DNA of 64,000 bases from CAYPNF01 sp964411985 (GTDB lineage: Bacteria > Verrucomicrobiota > Verrucomicrobiia > Limisphaerales > J093), in assembly GCA_964411985.1 (NCBI GenBank), contig CAYPNF010000006.1, positions 124,001-188,000 on the forward strand. The letters run 5' to 3'. Of the stretch, positions 54,219-62,233 are shown in pieces. The translations under genes were made by a program, and so were the position numbers. Each line of letters starts with the position of its first letter. The first letter of the stretch is position 1. Under the pieces are notes generated by a model. The model saw only the letters and a program-made list of their open reading frames with translations, did not search any database and had not been told where the DNA came from.

Positions 54219-56048
54219 TCAGATCGAAAGGTAAGGTTTCACGCGGGACTCAATGTCGGCAAAAAGAGTCGCCACGGGTTCAGGGATAGGATCAGTCGCA
54301 CCAGCCAAACGGGCCAACTGACGATCGTCCAGAGGGCCGAGTTTCCAGGCCTGGAGGAGATCGCGCATGGCCTTTCGTCGGTCTGGACTTTTCCTGACCT
54401 GCTGCAATCGGGCATCCAGGTCGGAATCTGGCACTGGGATCTCAGGGAATGCCCTGCGAAAGGTAGTGGCTTGGAGGAGGTAATTCTCGATCGGTCCCTC
54501 CTCGAGCCGTAACACTTTCTCCTGCTCCAGGTTCAGGTGTTGAAGAAGGTGGCAGTGGGCCAGTTCGCGGGCAGCGTCTTTGGATGAGGGAGAGTTGAGC
54601 ACCAGGTAGACGAGCATGTGGACCTGTTTGCTGAGCGCGATCCGCATATTTGCGAAGTAGCGAAGTGTCTGGCCATCCTCGGCTTCGAGGAATTGAAGTT
54701 GACAGGTTAATCCAAATCTTCGCGCCCAGGTCTCAAACACCGGAATGGCGTCGCTTTCCTCCAAGAGAACGACAGCATCTGCCAAGGGGTTGATGGTGGG
54801 TTGAACCGCCAGTTGATCGATTACCTGGCCAGCGATGCCCGAGGTGACCGGAACTACCGTTGTACAGTTTTCGCTATCGCGCTCCACAATGAATAGAGAC
54901 TCGAGCGGGGTCGCTGCGGCGATCGGGGTCGAATGGGTGGCGACCAGAATGCGCTTGTCGATGCTCTCCGCGCGAAGGAACTGGAATAGCTGTACTTGGG
55001 CCTGGGGATGGAGGTTAATCTCCGGTTCCTCGACACAGAGCCAGGCGCCCGGTTTGGCAAGGATCACTTTCGTGATAATCGCAATGGCGGATTTCGTTCC
55101 GAAGCTCATCTGGTCTAACGTGAACGTGAGGTCCTCATCCTCATTCTCGATCATGCCGAGCGTGGTGTCGTTCTGGAAGGTGGGGGTGTAAAGCCTCCCC
55201 AACTGCGGCACCAATCTGGATACTTCGCTTTCGATGCGACGAAACTGTTTCGGTCGGTTGTTGTAAACCCAGTGGAGCACATCTGCTAGATTGGCCGCGT
55301 CCGGCGCAAGATCTGACTGCCCCTGGATCTGTGTCCTGCTGGCGATGTTACGCACGGGATCGATCGTCTGCAGACCCGCGAGCGGAACCTGGACCAGTTC
55401 AGCGATCAAAACACTGGCAGAGCATGCGCCAGTGGCGTCGGGCAGGCCCAAGGGAAGCCGGAATGTGCCTTGGGTGTCGCCGGGTTTGAGCACCATTTTC
55501 TCCACCTCAAAATCCTCCACCACTTTCTCACACATCGATTCCAGGTGTGTGGCCGTTGATTCCACTCGCCCAGGACTCCCGCGAGTCTGGAACAGGGGTA
55601 GAGTGGGAGAGTTGGGGCGTAGTCCACTGACACACAACTCCTCGCTGAAGCGGTTAATCCCGACAGAGATGCGCAACGTTATTGTTTGAAGAAAGGGGGT
55701 GGAGGCCACCGTTTCGGGGTGGAGGGTTGGATTTCGAGCGAAAAGCCCCTGGATTATTTCCAATCTGAGCTGTTCGGACGGACTGAACTCAAAAACCACT
55801 TCGATGAGGTTTTCCTCTCGTTTCTTGTGCAGGACGGCGAGCAGGTCACCCCCTCGGGTGCTGACTGCGTATTCGAGGCTGCGGTGCGCGTCTGCCAGGA
55901 AGAGTAGGCTGTCAAGGATGTTGGATTTGCCCGCGTTATTCCTTCCCATCAAGATGGTTAGATTGTTCTGAACAATCAGTTCCATCTTTCGAACGCTCTT
56001 GTAGTTCGAAATCGACAACCTTCTCAGTTCCAATCGCTTTGCTTCCAT
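54219..56048 (-). CDS. OLD-like AAA ATPase with TOPRIM-like C-terminus
   Basis: The N-terminal ATPase has ISNYKSVRKMELIVQNNLTI and MGRNNAGKSNIL (Walker A, about 35-46), then SFGTKSAIAIITK (signature-like) and LCVEEPEINLHPQAQ (Walker B), with ATHSTPIAAAT as the switch His. This is the SMC-like AAA21/OLD pattern. The C-terminus from about residue 415 begins DAVVLLEESDAIPVFETW, like a TOPRIM first strand with its Glu, but the later DxD is not evident (VYLVLNSPSS), so nuclease activity is doubtful. OLD proteins act in phage defence or repair. The ATG at 56048 is preferred over a GTG at 56066. Confidence 0.75.
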   Translation of the reverse strand: MEAKRLELRRLSISNYKSVRKMELIVQNNLTILMGRNNAGKSNILDSLLFLADAHRSLEYAVSTRGGDLLAVLHKKREENLIEVVFEFSPSEQLRLEIIQGLFARNPTLHPETVASTPFLQTITLRISVGINRFSEELCVSGLRPNSPTLPLFQTRGSPGRVESTATHLESMCEKVVEDFEVEKMVLKPGDTQGTFRLPLGLPDATGACSASVLIAELVQVPLAGLQTIDPVRNIASRTQIQGQSDLAPDAANLADVLHWVYNNRPKQFRRIESEVSRLVPQLGRLYTPTFQNDTTLGMIENEDEDLTFTLDQMSFGTKSAIAIITKVILAKPGAWLCVEEPEINLHPQAQVQLFQFLRAESIDKRILVATHSTPIAAATPLESLFIVERDSENCTTVVPVTSGIAGQVIDQLAVQPTINPLADAVVLLEESDAIPVFETWARRFGLTCQLQFLEAEDGQTLRYFANMRIALSKQVHMLVYLVLNSPSSKDAARELAHCHLLQHLNLEQEKVLRLEEGPIENYLLQATTFRRAFPEIPVPDSDLDARLQQVRKSPDRRKAMRDLLQAWKLGPLDDRQLARLAGATDPIPEPVATLFADIESRVKPYLSI

Positions 56049-56096
56049 GAATACCCGTTCCGGCACAACCTATTTCTGATCATCGGCAATTCAGGG

Positions 56097-58130
56097 TTGA
56101 GCTTGAGGCCGTACTCAGACACGATGATGACGCTGTTCAGCGCTAACATGAAGCAGGAAGTTGCGTTCGTGCTTGAAGAGGCCTCTTGGCCCGCTTTCCT
56201 TTTGGATAATGGGGGTGTCATCTTGCGTGCCAATAGCTTGGCTAGGAACCTGGCGGCAGGTGCATCGGACCTCGGGGCGATTCTGGTTGCCGGTGCCGGT
56301 GAACAGGTCCAGGGTCTGCTATGCCAAGGCGAGGGGAAGTCCCAGCAGGGACTGAAACTGCAAGTCAAGTGTCCAAGTGGTCAATCCTTGGAGTTTGCCT
56401 CCTTCATCTCGCCCGTGGTTCGGGGCTCTCAGACATACTATCTGCTTCAGCTGTTCGGTAGAATGGATGAGTCGGTCTGGCGATCGGATGATTCCACTCA
56501 ACCCATTGGAAACAAGCGACCTGTAACAGGCGATGACCGCCGGTCATTGCCGGGAAAGCCGGTTTTGGGAGGCAATCTTCCGTTTTGGTTGGATGCTGCA
56601 GAATGGCCTGCGTTCCTCGTTGGAGCCGACGGTCAGATTCAACGCGCCAATGCCAACGCGCTCTTGACTCTGGGCTCCGAGATCTCGGAGCTGACTCAGT
56701 TTCTTTCCCTTCTTTGCGGGCCCATGATGGCAGGCAATGACCCTCGCCTAGGGCCCAAGTCGATCGGCCCGGTCGTTTGCTCCTTTGCGGCTGCTGGTGG
56801 AGGTAAAGAAGATTTTCAGGCTTACCTATCTCCTGTCGCTGAAGGGGATTCGGGTGATTACCTCCTGCAGCTCTTTAAAGGGGGCGGCCCTCCCGCACCG
56901 ACGAATGCCGCACCGACGGAGCCGCCGTTGGCATCCCCTAGTCCCGATTCGGCTCCGGAGCAGGGGTTGAAGGGCTCCACCCCTGGGGACACGGCCAATT
57001 CAGCGTCGGCTGACGCTCAGTCTCAGAAGCTCGAGTGTGCTCTACAACTGGCACGCTCCGTCGTGCTGGATTTCAACAACGCGCTCACGAGCATCCTTGG
57101 CCATGCTTCACTGGTTCTGGGGCAGATTCCTAGCAACAATCCGTGGCGTAACTCCTTGTTGGACATAGAGAAAGCAGCCGAGCGGGCGGCGGAAATCGTG
57201 CAGGATCTGGACAATTTCAGCCGACAGGACAAGGAGCCGCAAACCCAGACCGGTGGCAGTATCAACGAGGTCCTGGAGCGGGCTCTAACGGCTCACAAAT
57301 CCACCGCTTCCCCCTCGATCGAATGGACGACTGCGTTCGAGAAGAGGATTTACGCTGCAAGCTTTGATGAAGCCAAATTACAGCACGCTTTCGTCAAGAT
57401 TATCGAGAATGCGGTAGAAGCCTCGGGGGGCAAAGGCAGGATTAAGGCGGCCACACGCAACGTTGACTGCATCTCTCCCTTTCAGGATGGGACCATACAG
57501 GTTCCTGCCGGGCATCATGTATGCGTAGAGATCACAGACCATGGAGTCGGAATCCCTGCGGAGGTTCTCCCGAGGGTCTTTGAACCCTTTTTTACAACCA
57601 AACAGGACACGAAACATCGTGGACTTGGCCTGGCTTGGGTTTATGGCATCGTCACGAACCACGGCGGGCGGGTGGCGGTGATAAGCCAAAAAGGGATGGG
57701 AACGAGCGTGCGCGTCTACCTGCCGGCTTCGAAGAAAGTAGTGAAAGAGGCGACGTTTGGTCAGGGCGAGGACCTTCGGGGTGATCAAACAATACTTATC
57801 GTGGACGATGAGGAACTCGTACTGACGATGGCAGAGACGATTCTGCAGGAGTTTGGGTACAAAGTCCTGAAAGCGACTTCAGCCACGAAAGCAGTTGGCC
57901 TGTTTTCACAGAGCGCTCAACCCGTGGATCTGGTGATCACGGACTTAGTTATGCCGGGGATGGGGGGGAGGGAGTTGATCGAGAAACTGAGAGGGATGGC
58001 TCCCAGTACCCGGATCATCTGCACGAGCGGTTATCTACGTAACCCAAAGCCCGACGAGGACATCGAGTACCTGAAGAAGCCCTTCACCAGTCAGGACTTG
58101 CTTCGAAAGGTGAAACAGTCCTTACAGTAG
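56097..58130 (+). CDS. Hybrid histidine kinase-like protein with substituted H-box
   Basis: Two PAS-like sensory segments (about 20-125 and 160-265, both with WPAFL) precede a dimerisation region, an HATPase domain (IIENAVEASGG, ITDHGVGI, HRGLGLAWVYGIV) and a C-terminal receiver with Asp616 (LVITDLVMPG). The expected H-box motif AHDFNN reads VVLDFNNALTSILGHASL, with Leu324 at the phospho-acceptor His. A non-phosphorylating regulator, or use of another His, is therefore possible. No membrane helices are visible, so it is cytoplasmic. The start may be a later Met (residue 10, 11 or 18). A LysR gene follows after 50 bases. Confidence 0.85.
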   Translation: MSLRPYSDTMMTLFSANMKQEVAFVLEEASWPAFLLDNGGVILRANSLARNLAAGASDLGAILVAGAGEQVQGLLCQGEGKSQQGLKLQVKCPSGQSLEFASFISPVVRGSQTYYLLQLFGRMDESVWRSDDSTQPIGNKRPVTGDDRRSLPGKPVLGGNLPFWLDAAEWPAFLVGADGQIQRANANALLTLGSEISELTQFLSLLCGPMMAGNDPRLGPKSIGPVVCSFAAAGGGKEDFQAYLSPVAEGDSGDYLLQLFKGGGPPAPTNAAPTEPPLASPSPDSAPEQGLKGSTPGDTANSASADAQSQKLECALQLARSVVLDFNNALTSILGHASLVLGQIPSNNPWRNSLLDIEKAAERAAEIVQDLDNFSRQDKEPQTQTGGSINEVLERALTAHKSTASPSIEWTTAFEKRIYAASFDEAKLQHAFVKIIENAVEASGGKGRIKAATRNVDCISPFQDGTIQVPAGHHVCVEITDHGVGIPAEVLPRVFEPFFTTKQDTKHRGLGLAWVYGIVTNHGGRVAVISQKGMGTSVRVYLPASKKVVKEATFGQGEDLRGDQTILIVDDEELVLTMAETILQEFGYKVLKATSATKAVGLFSQSAQPVDLVITDLVMPGMGGRELIEKLRGMAPSTRIICTSGYLRNPKPDEDIEYLKKPFTSQDLLRKVKQSLQ

Positions 58131-58144
58131 AGTGCATTAACGCT

Positions 58145-58160
58145 ATTGACGACTGTCAAT
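58145..58160. promoter_or_regulatory. Palindromic LysR-type operator overlapping a -35 element
   Basis: ATTGAC-gact-GTCAAT is a perfect inverted repeat 21 bases before the LysR start. It contains T-N11-A pairs as in LysR boxes and includes TTGACG, a good -35, with a weak -10 (TTAAGT, 58169-58174) 17 bp downstream. Negative autoregulation is the simple inference. Confidence 0.45.
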
Positions 58161-58180
58161 TTTTAGAGTTAAGTTTACTC

Positions 58181-59059
58181 ATGCAAATTGAAAGCCTCAA
58201 GGTATTCTGCGATTTGACCGAGACCGAGAGTTTTACCAAAGCTGCGCAAATTAACCATATTACCCAGTCTGCTGTGAGCCAGCAGATCAGTTCTTTGGAG
58301 CGTCAGTTTAAGTCGTTGCTCATCGAGCGCAGCAAGAAGAAGTTTCGCTTAACCCGCGAAGGTGAAGTTCTCTACGAGGCCAGTAAGCAGATTGTCCAGA
58401 CTTACGAAAACCTCCATAGCCGCCTTCAAGAGTTGAAGGATATCATTTCGGGCACGATCAGGGTTGCAACAATCTATAGCGTAGGCCTTCATGATCTGCC
58501 GCCGTATATCAAGCGTTACTTAAAGTTGTACCCCACGGTGAACGTGCACGTGGAGTACCGTCGTGCCAATCAGGTTTATGACGACGTCCTTGGCAATGTC
58601 GTTGATCTTGGTTTGGTGGCCTATCCCACGCGCGATCCGAAGTTGGAAGTGATTCCGCTGCGGAAGGAACCGATGGTACTGATCTGCCACCCTGGGCATC
58701 CTTTGGCCAAGAACAAGACGGTGAAAACGAGCGCGATTGCGGGGCAGAAATTCGTAGCTTTCGAGCCTGACATTCCTACGCGAAAAGCGATCGATAAGGT
58801 GCTCCGGGAACATGGCGTGCAGGTCATGCCCGTGATGGAGTTTGACAACGTTGAGACGGTCAAGCGTGCGGTTGAGATTGATGCCGGCGTGGCGATCGTT
58901 CCCATTGGTACGGTGACGCAGGAGATGAGCAAGCAAACCTTGGCGGCGATCACGATTGAAGACGCGGAGCTGACCCGACCCCTTGCCGCGATCTACAAGA
59001 AGAACAAGGTCCTGTCGACGGCGATGAAGCAGTTTGTGGCCTTGCTCAAAGAAGGCTAA
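58181..59059 (+). CDS. LysR-family transcriptional regulator
   Basis: The N-terminus MQIESLKVFCDLTETESFTK and QSAVSQQISSLERQFKSLL form the LysR winged helix-turn-helix. Residues 90-290 are the periplasmic-binding-like effector domain (GTIRVATIYSVGL, VDLGLVAYPTRDPKLEVIPL, AGVAIVPIGTVTQEM). It resembles CysB/CbbR-type members but the ligand is unknown. Its own promoter region holds a palindromic LysR box. No divergent target gene is present. A hairpin terminator follows. Confidence 0.92.
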   Translation: MQIESLKVFCDLTETESFTKAAQINHITQSAVSQQISSLERQFKSLLIERSKKKFRLTREGEVLYEASKQIVQTYENLHSRLQELKDIISGTIRVATIYSVGLHDLPPYIKRYLKLYPTVNVHVEYRRANQVYDDVLGNVVDLGLVAYPTRDPKLEVIPLRKEPMVLICHPGHPLAKNKTVKTSAIAGQKFVAFEPDIPTRKAIDKVLREHGVQVMPVMEFDNVETVKRAVEIDAGVAIVPIGTVTQEMSKQTLAAITIEDAELTRPLAAIYKKNKVLSTAMKQFVALLKEG

Positions 59060-59080
59060 AGAATCCTCTTTCTGACCAGG

Positions 59081-59117
59081 AAGGCAGGCGATCCTTTACG
59101 GGAAAGCCTGCTTTTTT
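59081..59117 (+). terminator. Rho-independent terminator after the LysR gene
   Basis: GCAGGC at 59084-59089 pairs with GCCTGC at 59106-59111; three further weak pairs extend the stem into the T run (CTTTTTT). The loop is long at 16 bases. Confidence 0.7.
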
Positions 59118-59154
59118 CCTTTTCCATCAGCAGTTTACGGGGCATAGTGCGGGC

Positions 59155-60339
59155 ATGCGGACCCGGGCGCTCCTCTACGCTTCGCTGGCGCTGAATCTGG
59201 TGATTCTGGCGGCGTGGTACATGGCAGCCTACCAGCGTCCGGCACGGACTCCGCTTCCAGCGAAACGTCAAGTTCTCTACACCAACATTGTCAGGACCAT
59301 CCGCACAAACTGGATGGTGACCACTAGCTATATTTCCTGGAAAGACATAGAGTCCTCTGACTACTTCACTTACATCCGGAACCTCCAGACTGTTGGCTGT
59401 CCGGAAGGAACGATCCGGGATATTATCGTGGCCGATGTAAACCAACTCTTCGCCCGCCGAAGAATCGCCGAAGTGAATATCCCTCCCCAGCAGTGGTGGA
59501 AGAGTGAACCCGAGCCAGAGGAGTGGCAGGAGTCGCTAAGACAGTTAGAGAAGTTGGAGGCCGAACGAAGACGACTGCTTCGGGAGTTGCTGGGACCAAA
59601 CTGGGAGATCGACACTGGTACGGATCTCGATCTCCGATTCAGTGGCCCGTTGCTGGGGACGCTGTCAACCGACCAAAAGCGGCTTGTAACGGAAGCAGCC
59701 GAGCGCGGTCGCGAACTTCTGGAGGCGTCAGAGAGACAGGCGCGGGAAGAAGGGAAGGAGTTGGATCCAATCCAAATCGCCAAGCTCCGCCTTCAGACTC
59801 GAAGTGAGCTCAGCCGACTTCTGAACCCGGAGCAGTTGGAGGAGTACCTGCTTCGGTACTCTGTTGAATCCGAAGGGATCCGACGTTCGCTTCAAGGGAT
59901 GGAAGTAACCCCCGAGGAATTCCGAGGCCTCTTCCGAGCGGAACTGGCTTTGGACCAGCAGAGGGCCGAACTTGGTGAGGTCACGGATGCGCAGAAGGCG
60001 CGCTTGGGTGAGGAGTTGAAGCGGCAGGCGGAGGAGATGGTGACAGCTGCTTTGAAACCTGAGACCTATCGTCTCTACAAGCTGAACCAGGACCCCGTCT
60101 TTCGGGAGGCGCGGGAAACGGCTCGTGGGATTGGATCAAATCCCGAGACGGTTCTGCCAATCTACGAAATCAACCACCTGGTGGAGGAGGAAAGGCAGAG
60201 AGTGCTGGGGGATCAGGCCCTTTCCCCCGAGGAACAATCGGAACAGTTGGCAGGCATCTACCAACAACAGCTCGACAGCATGCGCAAGCTACTGGGGGAA
60301 GAGGCGTTTCGAAGATATCAGGAGTCCAGGCTGAGGTGA
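59155..60339 (+). CDS. Unknown helical exported or membrane-anchored protein
   Basis: I do not recognise a characterised family. One N-terminal hydrophobic helix (LLYASLALNLVILAAWYMAA) suggests a membrane anchor. Residues about 60-110 carry a conserved-looking block (SDYFTYIRNLQTVGCPEGTI, then RDIIVADVNQLFARR); the remainder is highly charged and helical with likely coiled coil (LRQLEKLEAERRRLLREL and later Glu/Arg-rich stretches). Proteins with a similar GCPExTIRDII motif occur, from memory, in other verrucomicrobia. It lies between a terminator and a convergent SET gene, so it is probably transcribed alone. Confidence 0.75.
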   Translation: MRTRALLYASLALNLVILAAWYMAAYQRPARTPLPAKRQVLYTNIVRTIRTNWMVTTSYISWKDIESSDYFTYIRNLQTVGCPEGTIRDIIVADVNQLFARRRIAEVNIPPQQWWKSEPEPEEWQESLRQLEKLEAERRRLLRELLGPNWEIDTGTDLDLRFSGPLLGTLSTDQKRLVTEAAERGRELLEASERQAREEGKELDPIQIAKLRLQTRSELSRLLNPEQLEEYLLRYSVESEGIRRSLQGMEVTPEEFRGLFRAELALDQQRAELGEVTDAQKARLGEELKRQAEEMVTAALKPETYRLYKLNQDPVFREARETARGIGSNPETVLPIYEINHLVEEERQRVLGDQALSPEEQSEQLAGIYQQQLDSMRKLLGEEAFRRYQESRLR

Positions 60340-60479
60340 AGTCCATGGGCGTGTGAGACGCACGAATGGGAGATCTCGACTGGCAGGTCGATGCTTCGAG
60401 TGTCGGGTGCTACCGGGCATGGCAGGAAGATCAGCCGTAAACGTCTCGCCAGGAGCCAAACCGCCGGTGGGTTGGGGTA

Positions 60480-60866
60480 TCAGGCGAGCTTGCGCGCTGC
60501 ATCCACGTCAAAGTCGTGGTAGTTGCAGGTGAGTTCTGCTCCCTCGGGGATGTCCCGCAAGGCCCGGGTGACCACACGGGTGGTTGTTTCCCCCAAAACC
60601 CCGGTGTTGGGGTCTGGATCGTGGTTCATAAAGCAGGCGTGGTCTCCGCTCAGGACGAACTGCCCCGTCTCCCCATCAAGATATGCATACCAGCGGATAT
60701 GCTCTTGGGCTCTCGGCGGCATGCGATCGACTTCTTCCAATGAGAAGCCTCGGTCGAAGCCGGGTTCGAATTGCCAGACGGGAGTCCCGCGCGGTATGAA
60801 TTGAGACGCGAACAACCCCATGCCGTGAATTTGGCTTGGTCCTACGCTGGCTCGGATCAGAATCAT
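60480..60866 (-). CDS. SET-domain protein, putative lysine methyltransferase
   Basis: The 128-residue protein is a minimal SET domain: SQIHGMGLFASQFIPRGTPV at the N-terminus (GxGLFA SAM-binding block), HACFMNHDPDPN (the NH pseudoknot motif) and GAELTCNYHDFD (catalytic Tyr). Stand-alone bacterial SET proteins can methylate proteins, but targets are rarely known. No pre-SET or post-SET cysteines are visible. It lies 31 bases downstream of the SUMF1 gene on the same strand. Confidence 0.85.
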   Translation of the reverse strand: MILIRASVGPSQIHGMGLFASQFIPRGTPVWQFEPGFDRGFSLEEVDRMPPRAQEHIRWYAYLDGETGQFVLSGDHACFMNHDPDPNTGVLGETTTRVVTRALRDIPEGAELTCNYHDFDVDAARKLA

Positions 60867-60897
60867 AGTCCGTTCATGTCAACTCTCTTGGATCAGA

Positions 60898-62190
60898 CTA
60901 TTCTGCTGTGGGAGAGAGTACAACCCGGAAGCCCAGGTCGCTACATCGCGTCAGTTCGCCATAGCTGTCGCGATTGGCAGAGCGGCACGCTTTGGCCCCG
61001 TAGAGCCACGAACCACCCCGGGCAATGCGAAGAGTACTACCGGTGGGGTTGGACGGGTCCTTGACATGTCCGCCAGGCAGGGAACTCAGGGCAGTGTCCT
61101 GACACCACTCCAGCACGTTACCGCACAAGTCATGGAGTCCCCAGGGATTGGCGAGTTTACGGCCAACAGGTTGGGTGGACGAATCACTGTTGTCTCCGTA
61201 CCAGGCGTAGTCGCCCAGTCTCCGGTACCCATCATCGTCCCCAAAGAAGAAGCGCGTGGAGGAGCCGGCCCGGCAGGCGTATTCCCATTCGGCTTCCGTG
61301 GGCAGGCGGTAAGCATAGCCGGATGGGATGGCCCCTCTATCGACATCCTGTTTTGTGAGACGTTCGCAGTAGCTTACGGCTTCGCGCCAGTTGACCTTTT
61401 CCACCGGACGTTGGGGATCCCCCACGAAGCTGCTGGGATTCTCGCCGGTGACTGATTTGAACTCGGCTTGAGTGACCTCGCACCGTGCCATCCAAAACCC
61501 TTTGGTTAGGGTGACCTCCGTCTTGGGACCTTCATCAAAATCACGCCCGAGTTCCTCCTCAGGGCTCCCCATGGTGAACCGGCCGACAGGAATCCAAACC
61601 AGGTTCGTAAGCCTTTGCAGCTGCTTCAACACCGCAGGTGGTGTCTCTGAAAAGGCAATACTCTCGCTGGCATTGGGATTGGATGGTTGTTGGATGCTGG
61701 AAACGGGCACAAAGGAAAGGGAGAGCAGTCGGTCTTTTTGGAGTGTGGACACGGCTCCTGAAGTGGCTCGGAACTCAAGTTGGCCCGGCCCCAACACCCC
61801 GCTGATGCGGTCCCCGCGAACTGTTTCTGCTAGATCAGACTCCTGAAGGGTCTGTGCAAACCGTAGACTCTTGAGGTCCGTCAAGGGCAGTTCGAGGTTC
61901 CCGTAAGGAGTTGTCAGAAGCACCCAATTCGCAAGGAGGGTGCCCTGGTGCCTCGTCCCATCCCGCAGCACTGCGGTTGCTGATGGAAGATTCCCCAGTG
62001 CAACGCTGGTCCTGTCAGCGTCTGGTGGGACCTCCTTCGTCGATACGGATGCGGGCTCGGCTCCATGGGTTGACAGCGGGTCAGTCACGAGAGGGGCAAA
62101 AGCCAAGGCAAGAAGCAGCCAGCAAACACAGTAGCGCCTCCTGTGGACGCCCGATTTGCTCTTCTGGCTCATGGGTAATCTTGGCTGCAT
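60898..62190 (-). CDS. Secreted SUMF1/formylglycine-enzyme-like protein
   Basis: A signal peptide (YCVCWLLLALAFAPLV) is followed by an N-terminal beta domain (about 60-180, TAVLRDGTRHQGTLL) and a C-terminal FGE-sulfatase domain: WIPVGRFTMGSPEEELGRD, CEVTQAEFKSV, YRLPTEAEWEYACRAG, GNVLEWCQD and ARGGSWLYGAKACRSANR. The fold is that of formylglycine-generating enzyme, but many relatives are binding or structural proteins. The Cys pair needed for copper-dependent FGE catalysis is not clearly present. No sulfatase is adjacent. The Met at residue 7 (62172) is an equally good start. Confidence 0.85.
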   Translation of the reverse strand: MQPRLPMSQKSKSGVHRRRYCVCWLLLALAFAPLVTDPLSTHGAEPASVSTKEVPPDADRTSVALGNLPSATAVLRDGTRHQGTLLANWVLLTTPYGNLELPLTDLKSLRFAQTLQESDLAETVRGDRISGVLGPGQLEFRATSGAVSTLQKDRLLSLSFVPVSSIQQPSNPNASESIAFSETPPAVLKQLQRLTNLVWIPVGRFTMGSPEEELGRDFDEGPKTEVTLTKGFWMARCEVTQAEFKSVTGENPSSFVGDPQRPVEKVNWREAVSYCERLTKQDVDRGAIPSGYAYRLPTEAEWEYACRAGSSTRFFFGDDDGYRRLGDYAWYGDNSDSSTQPVGRKLANPWGLHDLCGNVLEWCQDTALSSLPGGHVKDPSNPTGSTLRIARGGSWLYGAKACRSANRDSYGELTRCSDLGFRVVLSPTAE

Positions 62191-62233
62191 ATCATGGTTT
62201 CCTGGCCATTCTCTTAGTCTTCATTGTGGTTGG

